A stretch of DNA of 64,000 bases from assembly GCA_014218235.1 (NCBI GenBank), contig CM024755.1, forward strand, positions 38,088,713-38,152,712. Reading direction: 5' to 3'. Source of the DNA: Colocasia esculenta. Lineage: Eukaryota; Streptophyta; Magnoliopsida; Alismatales; Araceae. The position numbers were made by a program, and so were the translations under genes. The notes beneath the pieces were generated by a model. The model saw nothing but the letters and a program-made list of their open reading frames with translations. It was not told where the DNA came from and made no database searches. Below, piece after piece: positions 53,650 through 62,593 of the stretch (its first letter is position 1; the number at the start of each line of letters is the position of its first letter).

Positions 53650-54987
53650 TGATAGCTCACGAATGCGTCGTTACAAACGTGACTAACAATCTCAAAATTA
53701 TCGGCCTACACTAATTATTTTGACAATAGTTAAGTGGTGAGAGCCGAGTCGAATCCACGGAGAACTAGATTTTAAAGTTGAAAACCTTGAGTTTTTATTT
53801 AGGAAAATAACGTGGTGATATTTAAACTAAGTTGAATTAAATAAATCTAAGCTAAGTAAATAAATAAAGAGAGAGATAGAAAGGGAATGAGAGAACACAA
53901 GATACAACTAAAAACTATAATCTATTAAACAATAACAAAATGATTAACGCAAAGAGTGTATTCTAATCCAAAGCCATTAACAAGTACATTGAAATATAGA
54001 GAATAAGAGAGAGAATAAGAGAGATGGAAGGAGAGAGAAAAGAGAGAAGAAAGAAAAGAGAAAGAAGAGAGAGAGAGAGAGAGAGCGATAGAAGAGAGAG
54101 AGAGGAGAGAGAGAGAGAGACGAGAAAGAGGAGAGAGAAGGGAGAAAAGAGATAGAGTGGAGAGAGAAGAGAGAGGCGGCGAGAGGAGAGAGAGACGGAG
54201 AGAGGAGAGAGGCGCGTGAGGAGAGAGGAGAGGGAGAGAGAGCGCGTGAGGGAGAGAGAGGAGAGAGAGGGAGGCGGCTACGTGCATGCAACCGCATGCA
54301 CGTAGGCGCCGGCGCGGGGGCGACGTAGGGCGCGGCAGGTGGCGCGCACGCGGGCGCAGGCAGGCGCGGCAGGGGCAGGCGCGGCAGGTGCGGGGCGCGA
54401 GGGCGCCCAGGCAGGCCTGCGCGCGGGCGGTGCCTGGCCGGGCAGGCGTGCGGGCACTGTAGGCGCGCACAGGCGGGGCCTTTGCTGCTGCTGCTTCTCC
54501 TGAGAAGAAGAGAGATCGGAGGAGAGGAAGAAGGGAAGAAGAAAAGAGAAAGAAGAAGAGAAAGAGAAAGAGGAGGAAAGAGATCGGAGGAGAGAGGGAG
54601 AGAGATAAGGTGAGAAAGAGAATAATGGCATGAGAGAGAGAAAGGGAGAGTTTTTATAAAGTATTAGAGGGGAAGGGGGGAGAGTTTAAAGGAAAGACAG
54701 ATTTTTGGAAAATAGGGGAGAGATTTTAAAAATGAGAAAGTATTTTTGAAAAGAAAGAGAGAGATGAAATATTTTAAAAAATAGAGTCTCTCATTATTCT
54801 CTCTTGGTCTAATCAAATTTATTGACCCATTTGACACTTCATTTCTTGGCCCATTAATCCTGCAAATACAACACAATAGAGATTAATCAATTTCCGCACT
54901 TGTAATGAAATGATAACAGAACTTATGAAATTATCAATATTTGTCAATCAAATGGCACGATTATTCATAACAATTATGCAATTATCA
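53650..54987 (-). repeat. Lard1 5' LTR
   Basis: It is nearly identical to 48305-49670, with differences concentrated in GA and GC-rich repeat lengths. It carries the same hairpin (54278-54305). It ends GCAATTATCA at 54987, followed by AGTTA. Confidence 0.93.
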
Positions 54988-54992
54988 AGTTA
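54988..54992. repeat. Target-site duplication AGTTA, right copy (Lard1)
   Basis: It matches 48300-48304; Gyp2 coding sequence continues directly after it (CCAGGGTGGCTCCAC). Confidence 0.92.
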
Positions 54993-55296
54993 CCAGGGTG
55001 GCTCCACATAGAGAGGTAGATTTTACAGTGGAATTGCAACCGGGCAGCATGCCAATTTCAAAAGCACCTTACAGGATGGCACTCGCACAGTTAAAAGAAT
55101 TGAAGAAACAGTTGCAAGTGTTGTTAGAAAAAGATTTCATTCGGCCCAGTCACTCGCCATGGGGAGCACCAGTTTTGTTTGTTAGAAAGAAAGATGGCAG
55201 CCTTAGAATGTGCATAGATTATCGTCAGTTGAATCAAGTCACCATCAAGAACATATATCCACTTCCTAGAATTGATAATTTGTTTGATCAGCTACA
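54993..55296 (+). pseudogene. Gyp2 reverse transcriptase N-terminus, cut by the gap
   Basis: The reading begins with [19 protein letters not shown], continues with [40 protein letters not shown] and [20 protein letters not shown], and stops at the N run after NLFDQL. It is the fingers region of gypsy RT, free of stops over 100 codons. The palm with the catalytic Asp pair would be in the gap. Confidence 0.9.
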
Positions 55297-55396
55297 NNNN
55301 NNNNNNNNNNNNNNNNNNNNNNNNNNNNNNNNNNNNNNNNNNNNNNNNNNNNNNNNNNNNNNNNNNNNNNNNNNNNNNNNNNNNNNNNNNNNNNNN
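55297..55396. other. Assembly gap (100 N)
   Basis: Exactly 100 unknown bases. A round number usually marks a gap of unknown length. Sequence on both sides is unrelated (Gyp2 RT left, PMD gene right), so order and distance are uncertain. Confidence 0.97.
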
Positions 55397-57663
55397 CCCT
55401 TCTGGTGTTTGCCTTGCAGACTGAGTTGCGGTCCCGGCTCGGATGGGCAGTGATCCGGGCAATCTATGACGGCCTTCCGACTTCCAGGTATGCCGACTGG
55501 AGGGATGGGCTTCGGCGGCCGTTCTGGACTGGAGGAGCTGGCGCCGAATGTGCACTCATCCAGGCGCTAAAGGAGAGGTGGGACCCAGAATGCCACGCCT
55601 TCCTCTTCCCGTGGGGGCACATGTCCCTACGTGGAAGACGTAGTTGCGGATCACCGGCCTGTGAGTGGATGGCAGGCGGTGACGGGGACCACCTATACCA
55701 GCTATCAGGAGCCGGTGGAGAGGCTACTGGGACTGAGGTGCGGAGAGAGGTCCTCGCTAGTGCAGCGACGCGCTGCAGGCGAGCCTGGGCGTGGCGAGCG
55801 CGCGGAGCAGATAGGAGAGGGACCGGCGGAGCATATGGACCGGATGACCGAGGGTGCTAGAGCGGTGAGGCGGAGGAGGAGGGAGAGGCAGCGGACAGGA
55901 GACCTGTGGCGATTCCTGACGCTGGTGATCGGGAAGCTGATCCTGGGGACCAGAGGGACCCGGTGAGCTGCCGATGCTTTGCCCCTCTGGAGGATCTGTC
56001 CAGCGTGGGCAACTACGCGTGGGGTGCGGCCCTCCTGGTCCACCTCTTCGACAGTCTGGGCACCTCTAGCAGGGTGACGGGTGTCGCGGGCTTCTTCCCA
56101 CTCCTACAAGTACGTTTCTACCCTCGCCCTTGCTGCTTTTCCTGCTTGCTTATGACTGTGGTACTGACTTGTGTTGCTCTCGTAGGTGTGGGCTTACTAC
56201 CACCTCCCCTCCCTAGGCCGTGGGGTTGCGAGGCGACGCGACGCTGTACCGCTCTTACAGCGCTGGCGGTTTTTGCCGAGATGAGCGGTCCCTGCGACGC
56301 CAGGTGACCATGATTCCTGACGCGATGGACACCATCCCCTTCGGACATGTGGTACCTCTAGCCTTAACCTTTCTACTTTGATTGCTCTTCTTCTGGTAGT
56401 TGACTGACGTGTTTTGACTTGTGGTGTGCAGGTACAGTGGACTCCCTACGTCGGGGATGACGACGCCACAACCGTGGTGGAGCGGGGTCGTCCTTACTTC
56501 GGTAGGGACATTGGCTTCACTGTTATAACACAGTGGTCCCGCTCTCCACCACCGTTAGTGGCGCGGACACTGGACTCCACCAGGCGGTGGTGGAGTTCCC
56601 GACCCGACAGAGGTCATCGGAGAGGCCCCGGTCGCAGCTTCCGGGGAATCCCAGCAAGTCACAGACTGGACGGTCCGGGTCCGGGAGCAGCTGGACGATT
56701 GGGAGCGGCGAGGGAAGGAGGTGGTCTCTGAGCTGCCAGTGACTGGGACTACTACCGGGCCTATGCCCGGTGGTACGGAGCCCAGGTGTACAGGGGGACC
56801 CGACGACCGTGAGTTTTACTGCTTTCATCTGTTTTGAATTCTTTGATTAATTATGTGACTAATTTTGACTGTGTTTGTGCAGCTTGACTCCGAGGGACGG
56901 ATGCCTCACTCGAGGCGTCCTCCATTCCACTATCCAGCAGCGAGACGACCTCCAGGCGGTGGTGGACCACTGGTGAGTTTCTAACCTTGTGCTTTTACCC
57001 TTTCTGTTTCTAGTGTTGGTTGACTGACCCTGTGGTGTTTCTTTTGAAGAGGGAGATTTGGAGAGGGCCCAGCAGATGGTGGGCGGCGCCTCTTCCTCTC
57101 GGTAGGACCCTGGCCGCTCCGTCTTGGAGGGCCAGCTGGCGGCGGCGGCGCTCGAGCGGAGGATGCCCTCGCCCAGCTGCGGGAGCGGTAGTTTCTTACT
57201 CTAGATGCCCCTTGAGTTTGTTGTTTTGGTGAAATCTGACAAGATGTTTGGTGTTGCAGGAGCAGGAGCTGAGGACCGCCCTGGCGCGGACGACCGCGTT
57301 GGAGGCGGAGATGGCGGAGCTACGCGCCTACGTCCAGAGGCGGCGGAGGTGGCGCGGTGGCGCCAGGAGGCAGAGGCGGCGGCGCGCTGGCAGCAGGACG
57401 CGAGGAGGCGGTGCGACTGCGCGCCGAGGCTGCGACCTTCGCACGCAGCTTGGAGAGGAGCGGCATCGCAGCGACATGCTGCGATCCGAGATGAGGGGCT
57501 AGAGAAGCCCTGCGCTGGTCGGGCGCAGCCGATCATGACCAGTCGGAGCGGCATCCCGAGCGGGTCCGCTGGGCATTATCTGACGGTTCCTCTCCCGTCG
57601 GCGGAGGAACGAGGAGGAGGAGCGGCGACGGCGCGAGAGGGCGCCTGAGGGGAGTGAGACAGG
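55397..57663 (+). pseudogene. Plant mobile domain (PMD) gene remnant with introns
   Basis: The first exon part reads ELRSRLGWAVIRAIYDGLPT and ALIQALKERWDPECHAFLFP (55420-55610). After a frameshift come YVEDVVADHRPVSGWQAVTG (55632-55690) and LWRFLTLVIGKLILG (about 55910-55955). After another shift comes LSSVGNYAWGAALLVHLFDS and VTGVAGFFPLLQ (about 55990-56110). These match the PMD order ALxxRWxPETHTFH, tLEDvxxLxGLpvxG and GxYxWGxAaLaxLY...GcxxLLQ. A GT...AG intron (about 56110-56185) precedes VWAYYHLPSLGRG. Then ERSLRRQVTMIPDAMD (about 56280-56330), a second intron, VQWTPYVGDDDATTVVERG and a RPYFGRDIGF block (56432-56525) follow. The C-terminus (57249-57502) is a coiled coil with TALARTTALEAEMAELRAYV. 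PMD occurs in plant MAIN/MAIL1 proteins and in transposable elements. Frameshifts and the element next to it suggest a transposon ORF. The N-terminus is in the gap. Confidence 0.7.
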
Positions 57664-58024
57664 GCCGAGAGTAATGGCCCCTCCGTCTCCCCGCCCGCCT
57701 GAGGCACGGGGAGAGCGGCTGAGGGTTGTACTTTTTTTTTCTCCCCCTTTTTGTACATGGATGAATGGAATGAAATGGAACTCTTATGTTTTTATGGTTT
57801 GTGACTGAGTGAGAGTGACGAGTGAGATATGAGTGCCGCTTTCTTTTCCGTCCTGCACACTTAGACAACCACGAAACAAGTCAGATCTGTTCTTAGGCTT
57901 AGCCCCTTGCCTTAAAAATGACGGGTGAGCGACCTTGATATTTGTCAAGGGCTAAGCCTTATTAAATAGGCAAAGATGCGAATAACAAATGAAATGCATG
58001 TATGCAAACAGCTTGGAATCATTT
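57664..58024. other. Downstream flank of the PMD gene, with inverted repeat
   Basis: It holds a T-run (57730-57740), a likely 3' end of the PMD gene, and the inverted repeat AGGCTTAGCCCCTTG (57895-57909) / CAAGGGCTAAGCCT (57946-57959) with a loop of about 36 bases. No gene was seen. Confidence 0.5.
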
Positions 58025-58262
58025 AATGTTTTGAGATTTTTGGAATATTCGATTTTTTTAGAGTTTTGGAAATTTTTTGATTTTTTTGGAGTTTTGGAAT
58101 ATTTGGTTTTTTTTTAGTTTTGGAAATATTTGATTTTTTTTGAGTTTTGGAATATTTGATTTTTTTTTTTAGTTTTGGAAATATTTGATTTTTTTTGGGT
58201 TTTGGAAATATTTGCTTTTTTGAGTTTGGAAATATTTGATTTTTTTTTTAGTTTTTTTTGTT
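58025..58262. repeat. T-rich tandem repeat, about 27-30 bp unit
   Basis: Units of GAGTTTTGGAAATATTTGA followed by six to ten T repeat about seven to eight times, with small length changes. Confidence 0.85.
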
Positions 58263-59089
58263 AGCGCCTAAAGCCGGCGTTGGCCCTTCCTAAAATAAGA
58301 CACGCGAGACGGAAGGTACTCGCATCTTCGGCTACAACACTTAAACCGATTCGAGCTGCTGGTTAGGAATCTTGATCTCCTCTGGTTCTCGCCGCAGGGC
58401 TTTCTAAGTTAGGACGTGCATAAGGGGTGACAACGCCTCGGAAACCCACGCTTAGTTGATGCTGCGACTAGTTAAGCCCCACCCTAGAGGTGACTCAGCC
58501 TTGTAGGGAGAAACGGAAGAGTATTTTAAGGAAAGTCTTGTGGGGGTACGAGGACGTTGGGTTTGATACTTCCTACAGCATACCATTCGGAGATTGGGTC
58601 TGTTGTGGAGGGACTTTATGGTCTTTCATCATGGACTTGCTTTGCTTGGGGCATGCGTACGACCGGGCTCATTATGTCCCGCGGGGACTTTGCCATGCCC
58701 CTATTGTATTATGGATTTTCTTTTCTTTTTATTTTTTGCTTCTTTGCCCTTTTGTTTTTCGACCGTCCCTGTTTGAGACTTCCTCTTGTCAGGGTATGCT
58801 GTAGGTTGATGACCTTACCCTTACGACCCTTTTGCCCCTACACTTCGACCGATTAGGAGAGAATGACTGACGCATCGCTAGAGCAGGGCCCGCATAATTG
58901 CAGCACCTACCGAGTGTAGTTATCCGGGCTTGCCGTGCGCGTGTGTGTTTATCCTAACTTAGAGCAGCCCTTGGCGATTAGAGAGGCATCTTAGACTCCC
59001 ACATGGGGCTACTCCCCGATTTAGGTGTTGTAGCCTCACACCTATAGTCCTAAGGATAGAAACGTTTGAGGTACAGCCCGTTCCACGAT
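58263..59089. other. Region between T-rich repeat and Tat1 integrase
   Basis: About 830 bp without a recognised gene. Overlapping + strand frames at 58490-58856 have no known domain and run through T-rich codons. This is the place where the 3' untranslated region or LTR of Tat1 would be expected (- strand), but I could not find an LTR border. Confidence 0.35.
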
Positions 59090-60301
59090 GTGATAATTCG
59101 ACGCCCTCAGCATTGATTAAGCGATATGCATTTCCAGGGTAGACCTCCCTCACAACGTACGGACCCTCCCAGTTGGGTTGCAGTTTGGACCTAGGACCTC
59201 CGGGTTTGATAAAGATGTTTTCAAGACCATATCACCCTCTTGGAATTTTCGCTCAATTACCTTCTTTTGAAAAGACCTTGAGATTCGCCTTTGTAGGAAA
59301 GCACATGGTCGGCTGCCATAAGCCGCCTTTCGTCTAAGAGTTCCAATTGGACTAGTAACGCCTCTCGACGTTCATCAAGATTAAGTTCCTTGTCTAATTG
59401 GACTCTTAGTGAAGGAATTAGGATCTCATACGACTACTACCGCCTCCATCCCGTAGGTGAGAGCGTACGGGGTTTGTCCCGTGGAGTGCGGACGGAGGTA
59501 CGGTAGGCCCATAGAGCCTCTATCAGCTTCTCTGGCCAGTCGGCGAATTTATGCGACTCACAGGTTTTCTTTAGGATTTTAAGAAGGGTTTTGTTAGTTG
59601 CTTCAGCTTGGCCATTGCCTTGTGGGTAATACGGTGATGAATGATGCAGCGTGATGTTGTATTTCTTACAGAGGTCCTGGAGCTCTTGTGCGATGAATTG
59701 CGGCCCATTGTCCGTGACGATGCTGCTTGGCACTCCGAACCGCGAGATGATGTTTCTCATGATGAAGCGGCACACCGTGGATGCTTTGATTTCTGTGAAG
59801 GCTTCAGCTTCCGCCCACTTGGTGTAATACTCAGTCGCAGTTAGGATAAATGACTTTTGTTGGTTTGAGCATTAGAATCACCAAGAGGACCGACAATGTC
59901 GAAAGCCCACATGGAGAATGGCCATGGTGTAGAGTGGGTGTAGTGAGGAGGAAGGGGCATGGATCTTATCGGCATGGAGTTGACACTTAACACACCTACG
60001 ACGTAGATGGTACAGTCTTCTTCTAGGGTTGGCCAGTAATAGCCCTGCCTAATGATCTTCTTGCTAGCATCTGACTGTTGACGTGCCCTCCGCATTCGCT
60101 AGCATGGGCCCCTTCCACCACCTTCCAAGCTTCGTCATCGGTAAGGCACCTTAAAAGGACTCCATTAAGGGCTCGCCTGTACAGAACTTCTCCGACAACT
60201 GTGTACCTTAAGGCGGCTCTTCTGATGGCCCTGTGGTCTTCTGCACTTGCCCCTTCAGGATATGTTCCATCCCTGCAGTACTGCTCTATCTCAAGTACCA
60301 T
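59090..60301 (-). pseudogene. Tat1 integrase
   Basis: The N-terminal part (60301-60023) has YTVVGEVLYRRALNGVLLRC and HASECGGHVNSQMLARR, the HHCC-type region with its first His and the GGH block. KKIIRQGYYWPTLEEDC (about 60055) follows. The core contains WAFDIVGPLG (about 59895), IVTDNGPQFIAQEL (about 59715) and an aligned QGNGQAEATNKTLL (about 59625), giving the D,D,E residues. The end shows VREVYPGNAYRLINAEG (59155-59105), the C-terminal chromatin-facing part of gypsy integrases. The enzyme inserts cDNA into the chromosome. Frameshifts or losses exist near 60060, 59990, 59845 and 59440. Confidence 0.88.
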
Positions 60302-60479
60302 GGCAGTTCTTCTTCATTCAAGATCTCCTCGAGCTCAGTTAACATAACTTGCTGCGCTCCTCTTCTCCTAGCCTTCTCTTCTAAGGTTGCCCTAAGGTCG
60401 CTAAACCAAGGGTCCTGGTGGATGGGACATCGAGACGCTGGACGATGATTGTCTCAGTCCGGCGGCTCAGAGGGAAGGA

Positions 60480-60850
60480 TAGAGATGAGCTAGCGACGCC
60501 AGTGCGTCAGCCAGGATATTTTGAGAACGAGGAGTGTGGATATAGATAAGCTTACGGAACTGCCTTGCCAGCAACGTGACCAGGTCTTGATATGGCTTGA
60601 GCTTTGGGTCACGAGTGCGGTAAGTTGAGAGCACCTGCCGCAGGACGAGCTGAGATCTCCTATAATTCTGAGGTGAGATGCCCCCAGCAGATAAGCATGC
60701 TTGAGACCAGCAAGGAGAGCCTCATACTCTGACATATTGTTGGTAGCGGGGAAGGTGAGTTGATATGCAAAGGGGATGGTGATACCTTCCGGGGTAAGCA
60801 GCACGGCTCCAATGCCCCGTCCCTGAGAGTTGAGTGCACCATCGAAATGA
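60480..60850 (-). pseudogene. Tat1 second (archaeal-like) RNase H
   Basis: In the shifted frame the block SLHFDGALNSQGRGIG (about 60850-60805) supplies the first Asp. LLTPEGITIPFAYQLTF, ATNNMSEYEALLAGLKHAYL (Glu) and HLRIIGD (third acidic residue) follow (60800-60640). Near 60535 ENILADALASLAH would carry the last Asp, in a further frame. This extra domain is a known feature of Tat elements, probably acquired from a host aRNH gene. It is broken by frameshifts near 60840 and 60645. Confidence 0.85.
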
Positions 60851-60859
60851 AGGGACCAG

Positions 60860-61360
60860 AAGGGGTCTTTGATTATGACTGAGAGTTCCTCATCGGGGAA
60901 CCCTCTCGGAGGGAGTCGCTGTGAGGGAGCGGGAGATGGGCTAGATGCTCGGCGATGGCATACCCCTTGACGGCCTTTTGGACCACAAAGGATATGTCAA
61001 ACTGGGAGAGGAAACTCTGCCAGCGTGCCAGCCGATCAGAAAGGACGGGCTTTTCAAGAAGATACCGAGTGGATCCATCCTTGAGATCAGCTTGACCTCG
61101 TGGGCTAAGAAGTAGTGCTTGAGCTTTTGGACTACCCACACGAGTGCGGCACAAGTTTTGTCCGCGTGGTGAGCTTGGATTCAGCGGGGTTGAAGAGCCT
61201 AGAGAGGTAGTATGCTGCCCTTTCTTTCCCAGACTCGTCATGTTGTGCCAGGACAGCTCCTAGGGAGTCCTCAATGACTGAGAGATATAGGATTAGCGGC
61301 TTTCCAGGTACAGGAGGCTGTAAGACTGGGGATTCATGAGATAACTCTTCAGCTCATCAA
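60860..61360 (-). pseudogene. Tat1 first RNase H (gypsy-type)
   Basis: It is linked to RT through PQSYSLLYLESR-like and YYLSRLF-like pieces. It is best seen at 61100-60930 with YLLEKPVLSDRLARWQSFLS, FDISFVVQKAVKGYAIAEHL and AHLPLP. It degrades the RNA strand of the hybrid. Several shifts break it. Confidence 0.8.
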
Positions 61361-61404
61361 GGCTGCTTGGCATTTATCATTCCATTCGAATTTTGCCCCT
61401 CCTT

Positions 61405-62593
61405 TCAAGAGATCATAAAATGGGCGGCATCTTTGCGAATGCTGGAGATAAATCTTCTGATGAATTGCAAACGCCCGATTAGCCCTCTTAATTGTGTGAT
61501 ATTCTTTGGAGGAGGCATCTCTGCTATTGCCTTGGCCTTGTTCGGATCGATCTCAATGCCCCGCTTACTGACTATGAAGCCTAGCAGCTTACCTGATGAT
61601 ACCCCGAACCACACTTCTTTGGATTCATCTTCAGCTGATACTCCCTAGCTCTCTGCAGCACCTTGGCTAGGATCTCGGGGTGTTCTCTCCTGGTCCTTGA
61701 CTTCACCAAGATGTCATCCACATAGACTTCAACATAGACATGGATCATATCGTGGAATATGCCATCATCGCCCTCTGGTAGGTAGCACCAGCATTCTTCA
61801 GCCCAAATGGCATGACTACGTAACAGTATGTTCCCCAGGGCGGTGTGAAGGATGTCTTTTCTTGATCTTCAGGAGCGAGACGGATCTGGTTGTATCCTGA
61901 GTACCCATCCATGAATGAGAGGGTCTCATACCCAGCCGTGTTGTCGATTAGCACATCGAGATGAGGAAGCGGGAAGTCGTCCTTCGGACATGCCCTATTC
62001 AAATCCCTGAAGTCGATGCAGATTCTGACTTTGCCGTCTTTCTTCATGACAGGGACTATATTGGCCACCCAGTTCGGATATAGCACTACCCTGATGAATC
62101 TAGCCTTATGGAGTTTTATCTCTACTTCGTCCTTCATCTTCAGGGCTGTGAGTGGGTGGAACCTTCGGAGTTTCTGCTTGATTGCCTTTGCCCCTTCTTT
62201 CAGTACTAGTCGGTGCTCCACTAGAGAGGGGTCTAGGCCAGGCATGTCCTCATAAGACCAGGCGAATGAGTCCTTGTACTCCCTTAAGATTTGCACCAAT
62301 TCCTCTTCTTCATCAGGAGGGAGGTTTGCTGAGATTATCACAATCCTAGGGTCTTCTTCTGTTCCGAGGTTGACTTCCTTAGTAGGTTCATCCACTGCCG
62401 CTGTGGGTTCATCAAATCTCCTGACTTCGCTGGCATATTTCTCGGCAGCGTCATCTACTTCGCTATCCTCTTCCTCGATCGGGTCCTCATCATTCATGAT
62501 TTCGTAGACGCCAAATCCGTCGTCTATGAACACCCCATCTTGCTCAAACACCTCTTCAAACACCAGTGCTTCCTTTGTGAATTCCTCTATCAA
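61405..62593 (-). pseudogene. Tat1 reverse transcriptase
   Basis: It opens with an acidic leader (EDSEVDDAAEKYASEV) and the linker DEEEELVQILREYKDSFAWS and YEDMPGLDPSLVEHRL. RT blocks are ANIVPVMKKDGKVRICIDFR, DLNRACPKDDFPLPHLDVLI, GYSGYNQIRLAPEDQEKTSF and YVVMPFGLKNAGATYQRAM. In the next frame comes the catalytic YVEVYVDDILVKS (61735-61700), then LGFIVSKRGIEIDPNKAKAI and LRGLIGRLQFIRRFIS (61600-61440). The sequence has 282 codons without a stop (62593-61745). Frameshifts near 61750 and 61625 inactivate it. CPKDDFPLPHIDxLIDNTAG is a Tat/Ogre signature. Confidence 0.93.

Larger units (their letters stand above)
48305..54987 (-). mobile_element. Lard1: non-autonomous Tat/Athila-type LTR element with a captured GYF domain
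   Basis: Two LTRs of about 1.35 kb (48305-49670 and 53650-54987) are flanked by AGTTA. On the - strand the PBS TGGCGCCGTTGCCGGGGA (53644-53627) matches the tRNA-Asp primer of Athila/Tat elements, and the PPT GCCGGGGGGTG lies at 49681-49671. The 4-kb interior has no gag, protease, integrase or RT motif. It contains one degenerate ORF of about 1.7 kb (50825-52500) whose centre is a plant-type GYF domain. It also has the TTGGGAGGCAACCCAAT-type hairpin (50707-50724) and the GAGGACAATG...TTGGGGGG segment (50540-50500) often seen between coding region and 3' LTR in Tat/Athila-derived elements. The LTRs are near identical outside simple repeats, so insertion is recent. Enzymes must have come from another element. 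Confidence 0.9.
46014..55296 (+). mobile_element. Gyp2: Ty3/gypsy retrotransposon, split by Gyp1 and Lard1
   Basis: It is visible from the last 362 bp of its 5' LTR, through PBS, gag and protease (to 48304), then after the Lard1 insertion from 54988 into the RT N-terminus. The sequence is cut by the assembly gap at 55297. The protein and PBS type resemble Gyp1, but the sequence is a different family. It is the outermost host of the nest and the most decayed, with many in-frame stops. Confidence 0.85.

Noticed and set aside
58490..58856. Small + strand genes with hydrophobic stretches
   Set aside because: Three overlapping frames are open at once over T-rich sequence; no homology recognised and no support for coding.
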